Of a stretch of DNA of 64,000 nt, positions 49,061-57,987 are shown piece after piece. Both the position numbers and the translations under genes were made by a program. Positions within the stretch are counted from its first letter, which is position 1; the number at the start of each line of letters is the position of its first letter. Below the pieces are notes generated by a model. That model was not told the DNA's origin. It saw nothing but the letters and a program-made list of their open reading frames with translations, and ran no database searches. Source of the stretch: Micromonospora fulviviridis (GTDB lineage: Bacteria; Actinomycetota; Actinomycetes; Mycobacteriales; Micromonosporaceae); NCBI RefSeq assembly GCF_014648395.1, contig NZ_BMRA01000004.1:419394-483393 (forward strand), given 5' to 3'.

Positions 49061-50887
49061 CTACAGCTCGGCGAGGGTGCCCGCGTACATCTTGTCGATC
49101 TCGTCGGCGAAGTTGGTCTCCACGCTCCGGCGCTTGATCTTCAGCGACGGGGTGACCTCGCCGTCCTCGATGGTGAGGTCCCGGGGGAGGATGGTCACCT
49201 TCTTGATCGTCTCCCAGCGGTTCAGCTTGCCGTTCAGCTCGGCAACGTAGCCCTCGACCATGGCCTGCGCCTCGGGCGAGGTGACGATCGCCGTGTAGTC
49301 GCGGCCCTCCAGCGGCGTGCCGGCGGCCCACGCCTTGATCGCGTCCGGGTCGAGCGTGACCAGCATGGTGCAGTAGTTGCGCGCCTGCCCGATCACCACC
49401 GCCTGGGAGGTGTACGGGCACACGGCCTTGAACATGCCCTCGATGTGCGACGGCGCGATGTACTTGCCGCCGGACGTCTTGACCAGGTCCTTCTTCCGGT
49501 CGGTGATGCACAGGTAGCCGTCGTCGTCGAGGGTCCCGATGTCCCCGGTGCGGAAGAAGCCGTCCTCGGTGAACGCGGCGGCGGTCTCCTCCGGCAGGTT
49601 GTGGTAGCCGCGCATGACCGGCTTGCCCCGGACCAGGATCTCGCCGTCGCTGTCGATCCGGCACTCCAGGTCGCCCATGGCCCGGCCCACGCTGCCGATC
49701 TTCAACCCGCCGGGCGGGTTCACGAACGCGCCCGCGCTGGTCTCGGTGAGCCCGTACCCCTCGGAGATGGGCAGGTTGGCCGCGGCGAAGAAGGTGCCGA
49801 TCTCCTTGCTCAGCGGCGCCGCGCCGGAGACCAGCACCCGCATCCGGCCGCCGAGCCGGGCCTGGAGCTTGCTGAACACCAGCTTCTCGGCCACCGCGTA
49901 CTTCAGCTTCAGGCCGGCCGGCACCGGCTTGCCGGCCTGCTCCAGCGCGACCTTCTGCTTGCCCACCGCGACGCCCCAGGCGAAGATCTTCGCCTTCGCG
50001 CCGCCGGCGCCCTGGGCCGTGGTGACCGCCTTGTTGTAGACCTTCTCGAAGACCCGGGGGGCGCCGCACATGAGCGTCGGCCGGATCACCCCGAGCAGGT
50101 CGACCAGCTTGTCCACCCGGCCGTCGACGTAGGTGGGCAGGCCGACGTGGGTGGCGCCGCAGAGCAGCGTCTTGCCGAACGAGTGGGACAGCGGAAGCCA
50201 GAGGTACTGCAGGTCGTCGACGTGCAGCAGGCCCAGCTCGGCCTGCGCCACGCCCTCCCAGCACCAGCCGCCGTGCAGCAGCTCGACGCCCTTGGGCCGG
50301 CCGGTGGTGCCGGAGGTGTAGATCAGGGTGGCCAGGTGGTCCGGGCCGATCCCGGCGACCAGCATGTCGATGAGGTCGGGCTCGTTCTCCAGCGCCCGGG
50401 CCCCCCGCTCCTCCAGTTCGGCCAGGGTGAGCTGCGGGACGGTGGCGGCCGGGTCGGGCGCGCCGTCGAAGAGCACCACGTGGGTGAGCGCCGGCACCGC
50501 CGTGCCGGCGATCTTCGCCGCCTGGGCCGGGTTCTCGGCGAAGAGCACCTTCGACCCGGAGTCGGCGATGATGTACGTCGCGTCCTCCGGCTCGGTGGTC
50601 GGGTAGACGGTGGTGGTGGCCCCGCCGGCGCACATGATCCCGAAGTCGGCGAGCACCCACTCCAGTCGGGTGTTCGCCAGGATCGCCACCGGGTCCTCCA
50701 GGCCGACGCCGAGCCCGTGCAAACCGGCGGCGATCGCCTTGGCGCGCTGCCCGACCTGCTCCCACGTCAGCCAGACCGGTCCCGAGTCGTCCGGGGCGGG
50801 ATGGGCGAACGCGTGGCGGTCGGGGGAGTCCGCCACACGCTTGAGGAACATGTCGGGTACGGAACGGTACGGTACATCGAGAGCCAT
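49061..50887 (-). CDS. Long-chain fatty acid--CoA ligase (AMP-binding)
   Basis: A 608-residue adenylate-forming enzyme activating fatty acids with ATP and CoA, close to the FadD15 type of actinobacteria. Visible are the P-loop YTSGTTGRPKGVELLH, the EGYGLTETSAGAFVNPPG stretch, GFFRTGDIGTLDDDGYLCITDRKKDLVKTSGGKYIAPSHIE, and the late catalytic lysine region TPSLKIKRRSVE. I chose the ATG at 50887 (MALDVPYRS) with AAGG upstream; a TTG six codons earlier is possible. It is alone on its transcript, with a CRP-like site upstream. Confidence 0.93.
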   Translation of the reverse strand: MALDVPYRSVPDMFLKRVADSPDRHAFAHPAPDDSGPVWLTWEQVGQRAKAIAAGLHGLGVGLEDPVAILANTRLEWVLADFGIMCAGGATTTVYPTTEPEDATYIIADSGSKVLFAENPAQAAKIAGTAVPALTHVVLFDGAPDPAATVPQLTLAELEERGARALENEPDLIDMLVAGIGPDHLATLIYTSGTTGRPKGVELLHGGWCWEGVAQAELGLLHVDDLQYLWLPLSHSFGKTLLCGATHVGLPTYVDGRVDKLVDLLGVIRPTLMCGAPRVFEKVYNKAVTTAQGAGGAKAKIFAWGVAVGKQKVALEQAGKPVPAGLKLKYAVAEKLVFSKLQARLGGRMRVLVSGAAPLSKEIGTFFAAANLPISEGYGLTETSAGAFVNPPGGLKIGSVGRAMGDLECRIDSDGEILVRGKPVMRGYHNLPEETAAAFTEDGFFRTGDIGTLDDDGYLCITDRKKDLVKTSGGKYIAPSHIEGMFKAVCPYTSQAVVIGQARNYCTMLVTLDPDAIKAWAAGTPLEGRDYTAIVTSPEAQAMVEGYVAELNGKLNRWETIKKVTILPRDLTIEDGEVTPSLKIKRRSVETNFADEIDKMYAGTLAEL

Positions 50888-50916
50888 CGCTGTAGCCGCC
50901 TTCAAGGGTGGAGGGA

Positions 50917-50956
50917 CGTGACGGGGGTCACGCCAATCTGCGGTTACCGAAGAGTA
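50917..50956 (-). promoter_or_regulatory. Promoter region of the acyl-CoA ligase with CRP-like dyad
   Basis: CGTGA-CGGGGG-TCACG (50917-50932) matches the CRP/GlxR-type pattern TGTGA-N6-TCACA at all but the outermost bases. On the minus strand it lies downstream of a -10-like TACTCT (50951-50956), so binding there would repress. cAMP-CRP control of fatty acid genes is known in mycobacteria and corynebacteria; its use here is inference. Confidence 0.45.
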
Positions 50957-51029
50957 TTGCCTCGACCCGGGCAGCGGCTAGCCCTCCTGGCCTGGGGCGA
51001 CCGCCGTCCCGGGAGGTGGAACGCCCGGC

Positions 51030-51980
51030 TCAGGCGTACCGGGTGGCGGCGCGGGACCAGTCGTAGGTGGCCCGGATCCAGTTCCGCCGGGTGGCGAGGA
51101 AGGCCCGCACCCCGTCGTCGCCCGTGGCGGCCAGCGCCGCGTCCCGCTCGGCGTACGCGGCCAGACCCTCGTTGAACCGGGTGGCCGCCGCGCGCAGCGC
51201 CGCCTCCTCGCCCTGCCCGGTCTCACCGGCGATCGTGGTGACCAGGTTGTGCGCGTCCGGGCCGGTCGCCCGCTCCTTGTCGTAGGAGAAGAGGTCGTTG
51301 CACCAGCAGACCAGGTCGGTGGCGAGCGCGTCCAGGTCGGCCAGCGCCGGATCCGCCCGCCGGCCGGGGTCGGACCGCTCCGGGTGCGCCAGGTCGGTCA
51401 GCGTGAAGCTGGGCCGGACGCCCCCGGTGTGCCGGCGCATCTGCACGTACTCGGCCACCCCGGGCACCCGGCGGTGCTCGCGGTTGGCCGCCTCCCAGAG
51501 CAGCGCCAGCAGGTACTCCCGCAACTGGCTGACCAGGCTCAGCAGCAGGCCCGGCCGCTTCCGGTCGCGGACCCGCCGGCACAGGTCGTCCAGCGCCACG
51601 GCGAGCGGGCCGGCGTCGGCCGGGACCGGCGCGGCCGGGTCACCGTGCCGGTCGAGCACCTCCAGCAGGTCCGCCACGGTCGGCGCGAGCCGGGTCGGGC
51701 TGGCCCCCAGGCCGTCCTCGTCGCAGGCGTCGTCCATGACGAACAGCCAGCTGATCAGGTCGGCGAGCAGCCGCAGGCCGTCGACCGACGCGTCCGGGCA
51801 GGCCCGCCCGGCCAGCTCCGCCGCGTGGGCGCCGCCCAACCGGCGCAACCCGTCGGGGGTGTCGATCAGGCCCAGGTCGCGTACCCACCCGGCGCTCTGT
51901 CCGGCGACCAGGTCGACGGCGGCGTGCCGGCGCGCCGGGAAGGGGGGTACGTGCAGAGCCGAGAGCGCGAAGCCTCGCAT
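51030..51980 (-). CDS. Class I terpene synthase family protein
   Basis: A 316-residue all-alpha terpene cyclase. The aspartate-rich motif is DDACD at residues 83-87 (after LFVM), and the NSE motif is NDLFSYDKE at 228-236, both intact for binding the Mg-diphosphate cluster. Length matches bacterial sesquiterpene synthases. The ATG at 51980 follows GGGGAG. No prenyl transferase, P450 or methyltransferase gene is adjacent, so this is an orphan cyclase. The product, probably a volatile sesquiterpene or diterpene, cannot be predicted. Confidence 0.9.
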   Translation of the reverse strand: MRGFALSALHVPPFPARRHAAVDLVAGQSAGWVRDLGLIDTPDGLRRLGGAHAAELAGRACPDASVDGLRLLADLISWLFVMDDACDEDGLGASPTRLAPTVADLLEVLDRHGDPAAPVPADAGPLAVALDDLCRRVRDRKRPGLLLSLVSQLREYLLALLWEAANREHRRVPGVAEYVQMRRHTGGVRPSFTLTDLAHPERSDPGRRADPALADLDALATDLVCWCNDLFSYDKERATGPDAHNLVTTIAGETGQGEEAALRAAATRFNEGLAAYAERDAALAATGDDGVRAFLATRRNWIRATYDWSRAATRYA

Positions 51981-52105
51981 CCGTCTCCCCTGTCCGCCGC
52001 CTCGGGGTGGGGCGGCGGGACAGGAGCGTACGGCAGCGCGGATCGGCTTTCGTCGCTGGGCCGAAGCTGTTCCACCGGCCTCGGTGACCGGTTCGGCACA
52101 CTGGG

Positions 52106-52735
52106 TCAGAAGCCGAGGCTGGCCGCCCGCAACCGCTCCGCCGGCTCGGTCGGGCCGTCCACCTGGACCCGGGCCACCCGCTGCCGGCCGGAGATGAACA
52201 GCACCAGTTCGCCCGGGGCGCCCACCACGCGCAGCCGTTCGCCGCCGCGGCCGACGGTGCGCTCGCCGTAGCCGGGGGCCTGGATCAGCAGGTCGGCCGG
52301 GAAGCGCCGCAACGCCACCCGGGCCAGCACGGCGGCCCGCTTCCAGAGCGTTGCCTGCTGCCGGGCCGGCAGGTCCCGGGGGAGCCAGCCCGCCCGGGCC
52401 CGGCGCACGTCCTCGTGGTGGATGAAGAACTCCAGGCCGTTGACGAGTTCGTCGGTGAGCGGGTTGCTCACCGGGCTCCACAGCGGCGGGCGGCGGACCC
52501 GGGCCACCAGGTCCGCGTACGGCCCGGCGGCCACCCGCCGGCGGACCGCCTCGCCGTGCCCGCGCAGCGGCGGCAGCAGGATGCCACCGGCGGCGTCCGG
52601 CCGGCGCTCCCGCACCAGCAGGTGCGCCGCCAGGTCGCGGGTGGTCCACCCCTCGTTGACCGTCGGCGCGTCCGGTCCCAGCTCCAGCATCAGGTCGGCG
52701 AGCGCCTCGCGCTCCGCCCGGGCGTACCGCGGCAT
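52106..52735 (-). CDS. TIGR03085-family metal-binding protein (maleylpyruvate isomerase-like)
   Basis: A 209-residue DinB/mycothiol-dependent-enzyme-like protein beginning MPRYARAEREALADLMLELGPDAPTVNEGWTTRDLAAHLLVRERRPDA, the TIGR03085 opening. GLEFFIHHEDVRRA supplies His ligands near the middle. Family members lie near hisF/hisI/trpE in many actinobacteria, which fits this locus. Catalytic role unknown. The ATG at 52735 is supported by TACGAT 6 nt upstream on the minus strand. Confidence 0.87.
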   Translation of the reverse strand: MPRYARAEREALADLMLELGPDAPTVNEGWTTRDLAAHLLVRERRPDAAGGILLPPLRGHGEAVRRRVAAGPYADLVARVRRPPLWSPVSNPLTDELVNGLEFFIHHEDVRRARAGWLPRDLPARQQATLWKRAAVLARVALRRFPADLLIQAPGYGERTVGRGGERLRVVGAPGELVLFISGRQRVARVQVDGPTEPAERLRAASLGF

Positions 52736-52741
52736 GGCCCG

Positions 52742-52747
52742 ATCGTA
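52742..52747 (-). promoter_or_regulatory. Candidate -10 box of the TIGR03085 gene
   Basis: TACGAT on the minus strand, 6 nt before the ATG, a leaderless arrangement. The rest of the 217-bp gap up to the ABC exporter start at 52953 holds a weak plus-strand -10-like TAAGGA (52910-52915) and a GGGGGAG ribosome binding site at 52941-52947. Confidence 0.45.
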
Positions 52748-52952
52748 GGCCCGGCGGGGCCCTGTCGGCGCGTCCGGCGCGGCCGGACGTCGGCGTCCCT
52801 GCGCCGGCGGGTGGCCGGTCGCGGGGCGTCCGCCCTGGTGGGCGGGGCCGAGGGGGAAGGAGTGACGGTGGACATATCGGGGCCGGTCGGCGGAGTCGGG
52901 GTCGAGCGGTAAGGATGAGGAGGGAAAACTGCGGCTTACGGCGGGGGAGAGC

Positions 52953-54827
52953 GTGGCGAGCGGGACAAGCAGGGACGTCGTCGGCAGAGGGCTACAGGTG
53001 CTCGGCCGCGCCATCCGGGAGCAGCCGCGCATCTTCGCGGTGGCGGTGACCGGCAGCGTGCTCTTCGGCCTCATGGTGATCGCCAGCGCGTACGTGGTCG
53101 GCGCGGTGGTCGGCAAGGTGGTGGTCCCGGCGGTCGCCCGCGGCTCGGTGACCGACGGCGCCCTGGCGCTCGCCGCGGCCGCGCTGTTCGGGATCAGCGT
53201 GCTGCGGGTGGTCGGCATCTTCGGCCGCCGGCTCGGCGCGGGCTACATGCAGTACCGGCTCCAGGCCGCCTACCGTCGCCGGGTCACCCGCCGGTACCTC
53301 GACCTGCCGCTGGCCTGGCACCACCGCAACGCCACCGGCACGCTGCTCTCCAACGCCAACTCGGACGTGGAGGCCGCCTGGTACCCGATCGCGCCGCTGC
53401 CCTTCGCCGTCGGCACCCTGGTGATGCTGGTCGGCGCCGTGGTCTCGCTCTTCCTCACCGACTGGGCCCTCGCGCTGGTCGGCCTCGCCGTCTTCCCGGC
53501 GCTGTTCGCGCTCAACGTGGTCTACTCCCGCCGGATGGCGCCCCGCCAGGCCCGTGCCCAGCGGCTGCGCGCCGAGGTCAGCAGCATCGCGCACGAGAGC
53601 TTCGACGGCGCCCTGGTGGTCAAGACGATGGGCCGGGAGGCCCAGGAGACCGCCCGGTTCGCCGCCCGGGCCGGCGACCTGCGCGACGCGCTGATCTCCG
53701 TGGGCAAGCTGCGTGGCGTCTTCGACCCGATGCTGGAGACGCTGCCCAGCCTCGGCACGCTCGCCGTGCTGGTGGTCGGCGCGATCCGGCTCCGGCAGGG
53801 CGCGATCACCGTGACCGAGCTGGTCAGCGTGGCCTTCCTCTTCACCGTGCTGGCCTTCCCGGTCCGGGCCATCGGCTGGGTGCTGGCCGAGCTGCCGCGC
53901 AGCGTCGCCGGCTGGGACCGGGTCCGCCGGGTCCTCGACGCCACCGGCGAGATGCCGTACGGCGACGTGACGCTCGACCCGGCCACGCCGACGCCGGCCG
54001 CCCTCGCCTTTCACGACGTGCACTTCGGGTACGAGCCGGCCGAGGCGCACCTGCCCGGCGCCGAGGTGCTCGGCGAGGTCACCTTCACCGTGCCGGCCGG
54101 GAAGACGGTCGCCCTGGTCGGGCCGACCGGCGCCGGCAAGTCCACCATCGCCTCGCTGGCCGTGCGGCTGGTCGACCCGCGTACCGGGACGATCACCCTG
54201 GACGGGGTCGACGTGCGGGAGCTGACGGCCGCCTCGCTGGCCTCGACCGTGGCCCTGGTCGCCCAGGTGCCGTTCGTCTTCGACGACACCGTGCGGGCCA
54301 ACATCACCCTGGACCGCCCCGGCATCGGCGACGAGGAGGTCTGGGCGGCGCTGCGGCTGGCCGAGGCGGACGGCTTCGTGGCCGCGCTGCCCGAGGGGCT
54401 GGACACCATGGTCGGCGAGCGGGGCACCTCGCTCTCCGGCGGGCAGCGGCAGCGGCTCACCCTGGCCCGGGCGCTCGCCGGCCGGCCCCGGCTGCTGGTG
54501 CTCGACGACGCCACCAGCGCCGTCGACCCGCGGGTGGAGGCGGCCATCCTGGCCGGGCTGCGCGCCCCGGCTGACGGCGGGGCCCCCGCCTCGATCCTGG
54601 TGGTCGCCTACCGGCGGGCCACCATCGCGCTCGCCGACGAGGTGATCTACGTCGAGCACGGCCGGGTGGTGGCTCGGGGCACGCACACCGACCTGCTCGC
54701 CACCGTCCCCGGCTACGCCGACCTGGTCACCGCCTACGAGCAGGCCGAGCAGGAACGCGAACAGACCCGCACGTACGACGAGGTCACCCCGCTGACCTCC
54801 GGCCTGGAAGTCGAGGTTGACCGGTGA
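52953..54827 (+). CDS. ABC exporter subunit 1 (heterodimeric, degenerate catalytic site)
   Basis: A 624-residue type IV half-exporter: six membrane segments (about residues 25-330) and an ATPase domain. Walker A is VGPTGAGKST near residue 390 and the signature LSGGQ near residue 493. The catalytic Glu after Walker B is Asp (LLVLDDATSAVD, near residue 518) and the switch His is Tyr (VVAYRRATI, near residue 553). Such a subunit pairs with an active partner, here the next gene. The GTG start has GGGGGAG upstream. Substrate unknown (drug, lipid or peptide). Confidence 0.92.
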   Translation: MASGTSRDVVGRGLQVLGRAIREQPRIFAVAVTGSVLFGLMVIASAYVVGAVVGKVVVPAVARGSVTDGALALAAAALFGISVLRVVGIFGRRLGAGYMQYRLQAAYRRRVTRRYLDLPLAWHHRNATGTLLSNANSDVEAAWYPIAPLPFAVGTLVMLVGAVVSLFLTDWALALVGLAVFPALFALNVVYSRRMAPRQARAQRLRAEVSSIAHESFDGALVVKTMGREAQETARFAARAGDLRDALISVGKLRGVFDPMLETLPSLGTLAVLVVGAIRLRQGAITVTELVSVAFLFTVLAFPVRAIGWVLAELPRSVAGWDRVRRVLDATGEMPYGDVTLDPATPTPAALAFHDVHFGYEPAEAHLPGAEVLGEVTFTVPAGKTVALVGPTGAGKSTIASLAVRLVDPRTGTITLDGVDVRELTAASLASTVALVAQVPFVFDDTVRANITLDRPGIGDEEVWAALRLAEADGFVAALPEGLDTMVGERGTSLSGGQRQRLTLARALAGRPRLLVLDDATSAVDPRVEAAILAGLRAPADGGAPASILVVAYRRATIALADEVIYVEHGRVVARGTHTDLLATVPGYADLVTAYEQAEQEREQTRTYDEVTPLTSGLEVEVDR

Positions 54828-56611
54828 GCGCGACTGTTGAGGCCGAACGGCCGGCCGAGGCGACCGAGTCGACCTGGCGGACGCTGCGGCGTGGGCTGGC
54901 GCTCTCCCCGGAACTGAAGACCGGGCTGGCCGGCACCGTGGCGCTGGCCCTGATCTACATGATCGGCCGGGTCGCCGTGCCGGTGGCCGTGCAGCGCGGC
55001 ATCGACCACGGCATCGTCGGCGGCCTCGACCTGGACGTCGTCACGCTGACCGTGGTGGTCACCGCCGCCGTGCTGGTGGTCACCACCACCTGCGGCTACC
55101 TGATGATGCGCCGGCTGTTCACGGTCAGCGAGACCGCGCTGGCCGGGGTGCGCACCCGGGCGTTCCGGCACGTGCACGACCTGTCCATGCTGCACCAGCA
55201 GTCCGAGCGGCGCGGCTCGCTGGTCTCCCGGGTCACCAGCGACGTCGACCAGATCACCCAGTTCCTCCAGTGGGGCGGCGTGATCCTCATCGTCAACCTG
55301 GGCCAGCTCGTGGTGACCACGGCCGTGATGCTCGCGTACTCCTGGCAGTTGACCCTCGTGGTGCTCGTGGCGTTCACGCCCGCGGTGCTGGTCATCCGGC
55401 TGCTCCAGCGCCGGCTCGCCGGCGCCTACGGGCTGGTCCGGCAGCGGATGGGCACGCTGCTCGGCACCATCGGCGAGAGCGTGGTGGGCGCCCCGGTGAT
55501 CCGGGCGTACGGGATCGCCGGGCGCACCGCCCGGCGGCTGGACGCGGCCATCGAGGGGCAGCGGCAGGCCCAGCAGAAGGCCATCCGGATCAGCATCCTG
55601 GGCAGCTCCGTCGGCGAGCTGGCGGCCGGCCTGGCCCTCGCGGGCGTGGTCGTGGTCGGGGTCAACCTCGGCGTCGACCGCACCCTGTCCATCGGCCAGC
55701 TCACCGCCTTCCTGTTCCTGGTGACGCTCTTCATCCAGCCGGTGCAGATCGCCACCGAGGTGCTCAACGAGGCGCAGAACGCGATCGCCGGCTGGCGCCG
55801 CGTGCTCGACGTGCTGGACGTCGCGCCGGACGTGGCCGACCCGGGGGAGCAGGGCCGGGAGCTGCCGCCCGGCCCACTGGACATCCGCTTCGCCGGGGTG
55901 ACCTTCGCCTACCCGGGCGGGCCGCCGGTGCTGCACGACGTGACGGTGGAGATCCCGGCGAAGAGCCGGGTGGCCGTGGTCGGCGAGACCGGCAGCGGCA
56001 AGACCACCTTCGCCAAGCTGCTCACCCGGCTCATGGACCCCACCGAGGGCGAGGTGCTGCTCTCCGGCGTCTCGCTGCGCGAGGTGCGCTTCGAGTCGCT
56101 GCGCTCCCGGGTGGTGATGGTGCCGCAGGACGGCTTCCTCTTCGACGCCACGGTCGGGGAGAACGTCCGCTTCGCCCGCCCGGAGCTGACCGACGCGCAG
56201 CTCACCGCCGCCTTCTCCGAGCTGGGCCTGGCCGACTGGCTGGACGGGCTGCCGGCCGGGCTGGACACCCCGGTGGGCGAGCGCGGCGAGGCGCTCAGCG
56301 TCGGCGAGCGGCAGCTCGTCGCGCTGGCCCGGGCGTACGTGGCCGACCCCGACCTGCTGGTGCTGGACGAGGCGACAAGCGCGGTCGACCCGGCCACCGA
56401 GGTACGCCTCCAGCGCACCCTGGACGCGGTCACCCGGGGCCGGACCACGCTGGCCATCGCCCACCGGCTCTCCACCGCCCAGGCCGCCGACGAGGTGATC
56501 GTGGTGGACCGGGGGCGGATCGTGCAGCGCGGCCCGCACGACGAGCTGCTGCGGGACCCGGAGTCGGTCTACGCCCTGCTCTTCGCCTCCTGGCTGGAGC
56601 AGACCCGGTAG
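54824..56611 (+). CDS. ABC exporter subunit 2 (heterodimeric, active Walker B)
   Basis: A 595-residue half-exporter translated from a GTG overlapping the previous stop (GTGA). Six membrane segments precede the ATPase domain with Walker A VGETGSGKTT, Q-loop VPQDGFLFDAT, Walker B LLVLDEATSAVD (Glu kept) and switch His in AIAHRLST. Its signature is LSVGE instead of LSGGQ. Together with subunit 1 this gives one intact and one degenerate ATP site, the asymmetric layout of TM287/288 and BmrCD. Confidence 0.93.
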   Translation: MSATVEAERPAEATESTWRTLRRGLALSPELKTGLAGTVALALIYMIGRVAVPVAVQRGIDHGIVGGLDLDVVTLTVVVTAAVLVVTTTCGYLMMRRLFTVSETALAGVRTRAFRHVHDLSMLHQQSERRGSLVSRVTSDVDQITQFLQWGGVILIVNLGQLVVTTAVMLAYSWQLTLVVLVAFTPAVLVIRLLQRRLAGAYGLVRQRMGTLLGTIGESVVGAPVIRAYGIAGRTARRLDAAIEGQRQAQQKAIRISILGSSVGELAAGLALAGVVVVGVNLGVDRTLSIGQLTAFLFLVTLFIQPVQIATEVLNEAQNAIAGWRRVLDVLDVAPDVADPGEQGRELPPGPLDIRFAGVTFAYPGGPPVLHDVTVEIPAKSRVAVVGETGSGKTTFAKLLTRLMDPTEGEVLLSGVSLREVRFESLRSRVVMVPQDGFLFDATVGENVRFARPELTDAQLTAAFSELGLADWLDGLPAGLDTPVGERGEALSVGERQLVALARAYVADPDLLVLDEATSAVDPATEVRLQRTLDAVTRGRTTLAIAHRLSTAQAADEVIVVDRGRIVQRGPHDELLRDPESVYALLFASWLEQTR

Positions 56612-56632
56612 CCCGGCGCGCGGCCGGCCGGG

Positions 56633-57232
56633 TCAGGCGGCGTCGAGCGGCCCGGTCAGGTAGCGCTGGATCGTGGGGCCGATCGTGGCGGCCAGCGTGT
56701 CCGGGGACGCGGAGGCGACCGGTTCGAGGCGGATCACGTACCGCATCATGGCCAGGCCGGCGATCTGGGTGGCCACCAGCGCGCCCCGCAGCGGCACCTC
56801 GGCCGGGTCGAGGTCGAGCTGCTCGACGACCCGCCGCAGCACCTGGGTGACCAGGAACTCCCGCAGCAGGCGGGCGGTCCACTGGTTGCTCATCGCCGAG
56901 CGGAGCAGGGCCACCGCGGCGGTCCCGACCGGGGAGTCCCAGACGGCCAGGAAGGTGCGGACCAGCCGCTCGCCGACCTCGTCCCGGCCACCGGCCAGCA
57001 CCCGCGGCACCAGCTCGGCCGGATCGACGGGAATCGCCACGGTGGCCCGGAACAGGTCCTCCTTGGTGCCGAAGTAGTGGTGCACCAGCGCCGGGTCCAC
57101 CCCGGCGGCGGTGGCGATCGCCCGGATCGAGGCGGCGTCGAAACCACGGTCGGCGAACGCCGCCCGGGCCGCCGTGAGGATGGCCTCCCGGGTGTCCGGA
57201 TTGCCGGGCCGCCGGCCGGTGCGCCGCGCCAT
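56633..57232 (-). CDS. TetR-family transcriptional regulator
   Basis: A 199-residue repressor. The N-terminal helix-turn-helix is TREAILTAARAAFADRGFDAASIRAIATAAGVDPALVHHYFGTKEDLFRA, the canonical TetR pattern. The C-terminal ligand domain resembles TetR_C_33-type efflux regulators. It starts at an ATG overlapping the permease stop (TGATG) and is the last gene of the ATPase-permease-TetR operon. A 36-bp dyad in the operon's promoter is its likely operator. Confidence 0.92.
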   Translation of the reverse strand: MARRTGRRPGNPDTREAILTAARAAFADRGFDAASIRAIATAAGVDPALVHHYFGTKEDLFRATVAIPVDPAELVPRVLAGGRDEVGERLVRTFLAVWDSPVGTAAVALLRSAMSNQWTARLLREFLVTQVLRRVVEQLDLDPAEVPLRGALVATQIAGLAMMRYVIRLEPVASASPDTLAATIGPTIQRYLTGPLDAA

Positions 57233-57987
57233 CACCCGCTGCGCCGCCGCAGCGTCGCGGCGGCCAGCACCAGGGCCGCCACCGTCGCCCCGGCGACGAT
57301 CGCCACGTCCCGCCACATCGTCCCGGTGGAGTCGGCGTGCGCGCCCACCTCCTGGAGCGCCTCGACGGCGTACGACAGGGGCAGCACGTCGCTGATCGCC
57401 TGGAGCCAGCCGGCCATCTCGCCGCGCGGCACGAAGAGCCCGCAGAGCAGCAGTTGCGGCAGGGCCACCACCGGCAGGAACTGCACGGCCTGGAACTCGG
57501 TGCGGGCGAACGCCGAGCAGAGCAGGCCGAGCGCCACCGCCAGCACCGCGTTGAGGCCGGCGATCATCACCACCAGCCACTGGCTGCCGGCCGTGTCCAA
57601 CCCGAACACCTGGTAGGCCACCAGCGAGGCGAGTGTCGACTGGAGCACCCCGGCCAGCCCGAACGCGATGCCGTAGCCGAAGAGCAGGTCGATCTTGCCG
57701 AGCGGGGTGGTGAGCAGCCGCTCCAGGGTGCCGGTGGTGCGCTCGCGCAGCATGGCGATGCTGGTCACCAGGAACATGATGATGAACGGGAAGAAGCCCA
57801 GCATGATCAGTGCGACCCGGTCGAAGACGCTCGGCCGGCCGGGCACGGTGGGCTGGTCGACGTACATGAAGTAGACCAGCGTGAGCAGAACGGTGGGCAC
57901 GACCACCAGCATCGCCACGGTGCGCCGGTCGTGCCGGAGCTGGCGCAGGATCCGCCCGGTGGTGGCGGCGAGGATGCGGAAATTCAC
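57232..57987 (-). CDS. ABC-2 type transporter permease
   Basis: A 251-residue permease with six membrane segments. The family stretches are MLVVVPTVLLTLVYFMY, MLRERTTGTLERLLTTPLGKIDLLFGY (the cytoplasmic coupling helix), FLPVVALPQLLLCGLFVPRGEMAGWLQ and VLPLSYAVEALQ. This is the DrrB-like drug/lipid exporter type. The GTG start overlaps the ATPase stop by 4 nt. Confidence 0.92.
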   Translation of the reverse strand: MNFRILAATTGRILRQLRHDRRTVAMLVVVPTVLLTLVYFMYVDQPTVPGRPSVFDRVALIMLGFFPFIIMFLVTSIAMLRERTTGTLERLLTTPLGKIDLLFGYGIAFGLAGVLQSTLASLVAYQVFGLDTAGSQWLVVMIAGLNAVLAVALGLLCSAFARTEFQAVQFLPVVALPQLLLCGLFVPRGEMAGWLQAISDVLPLSYAVEALQEVGAHADSTGTMWRDVAIVAGATVAALVLAAATLRRRSG

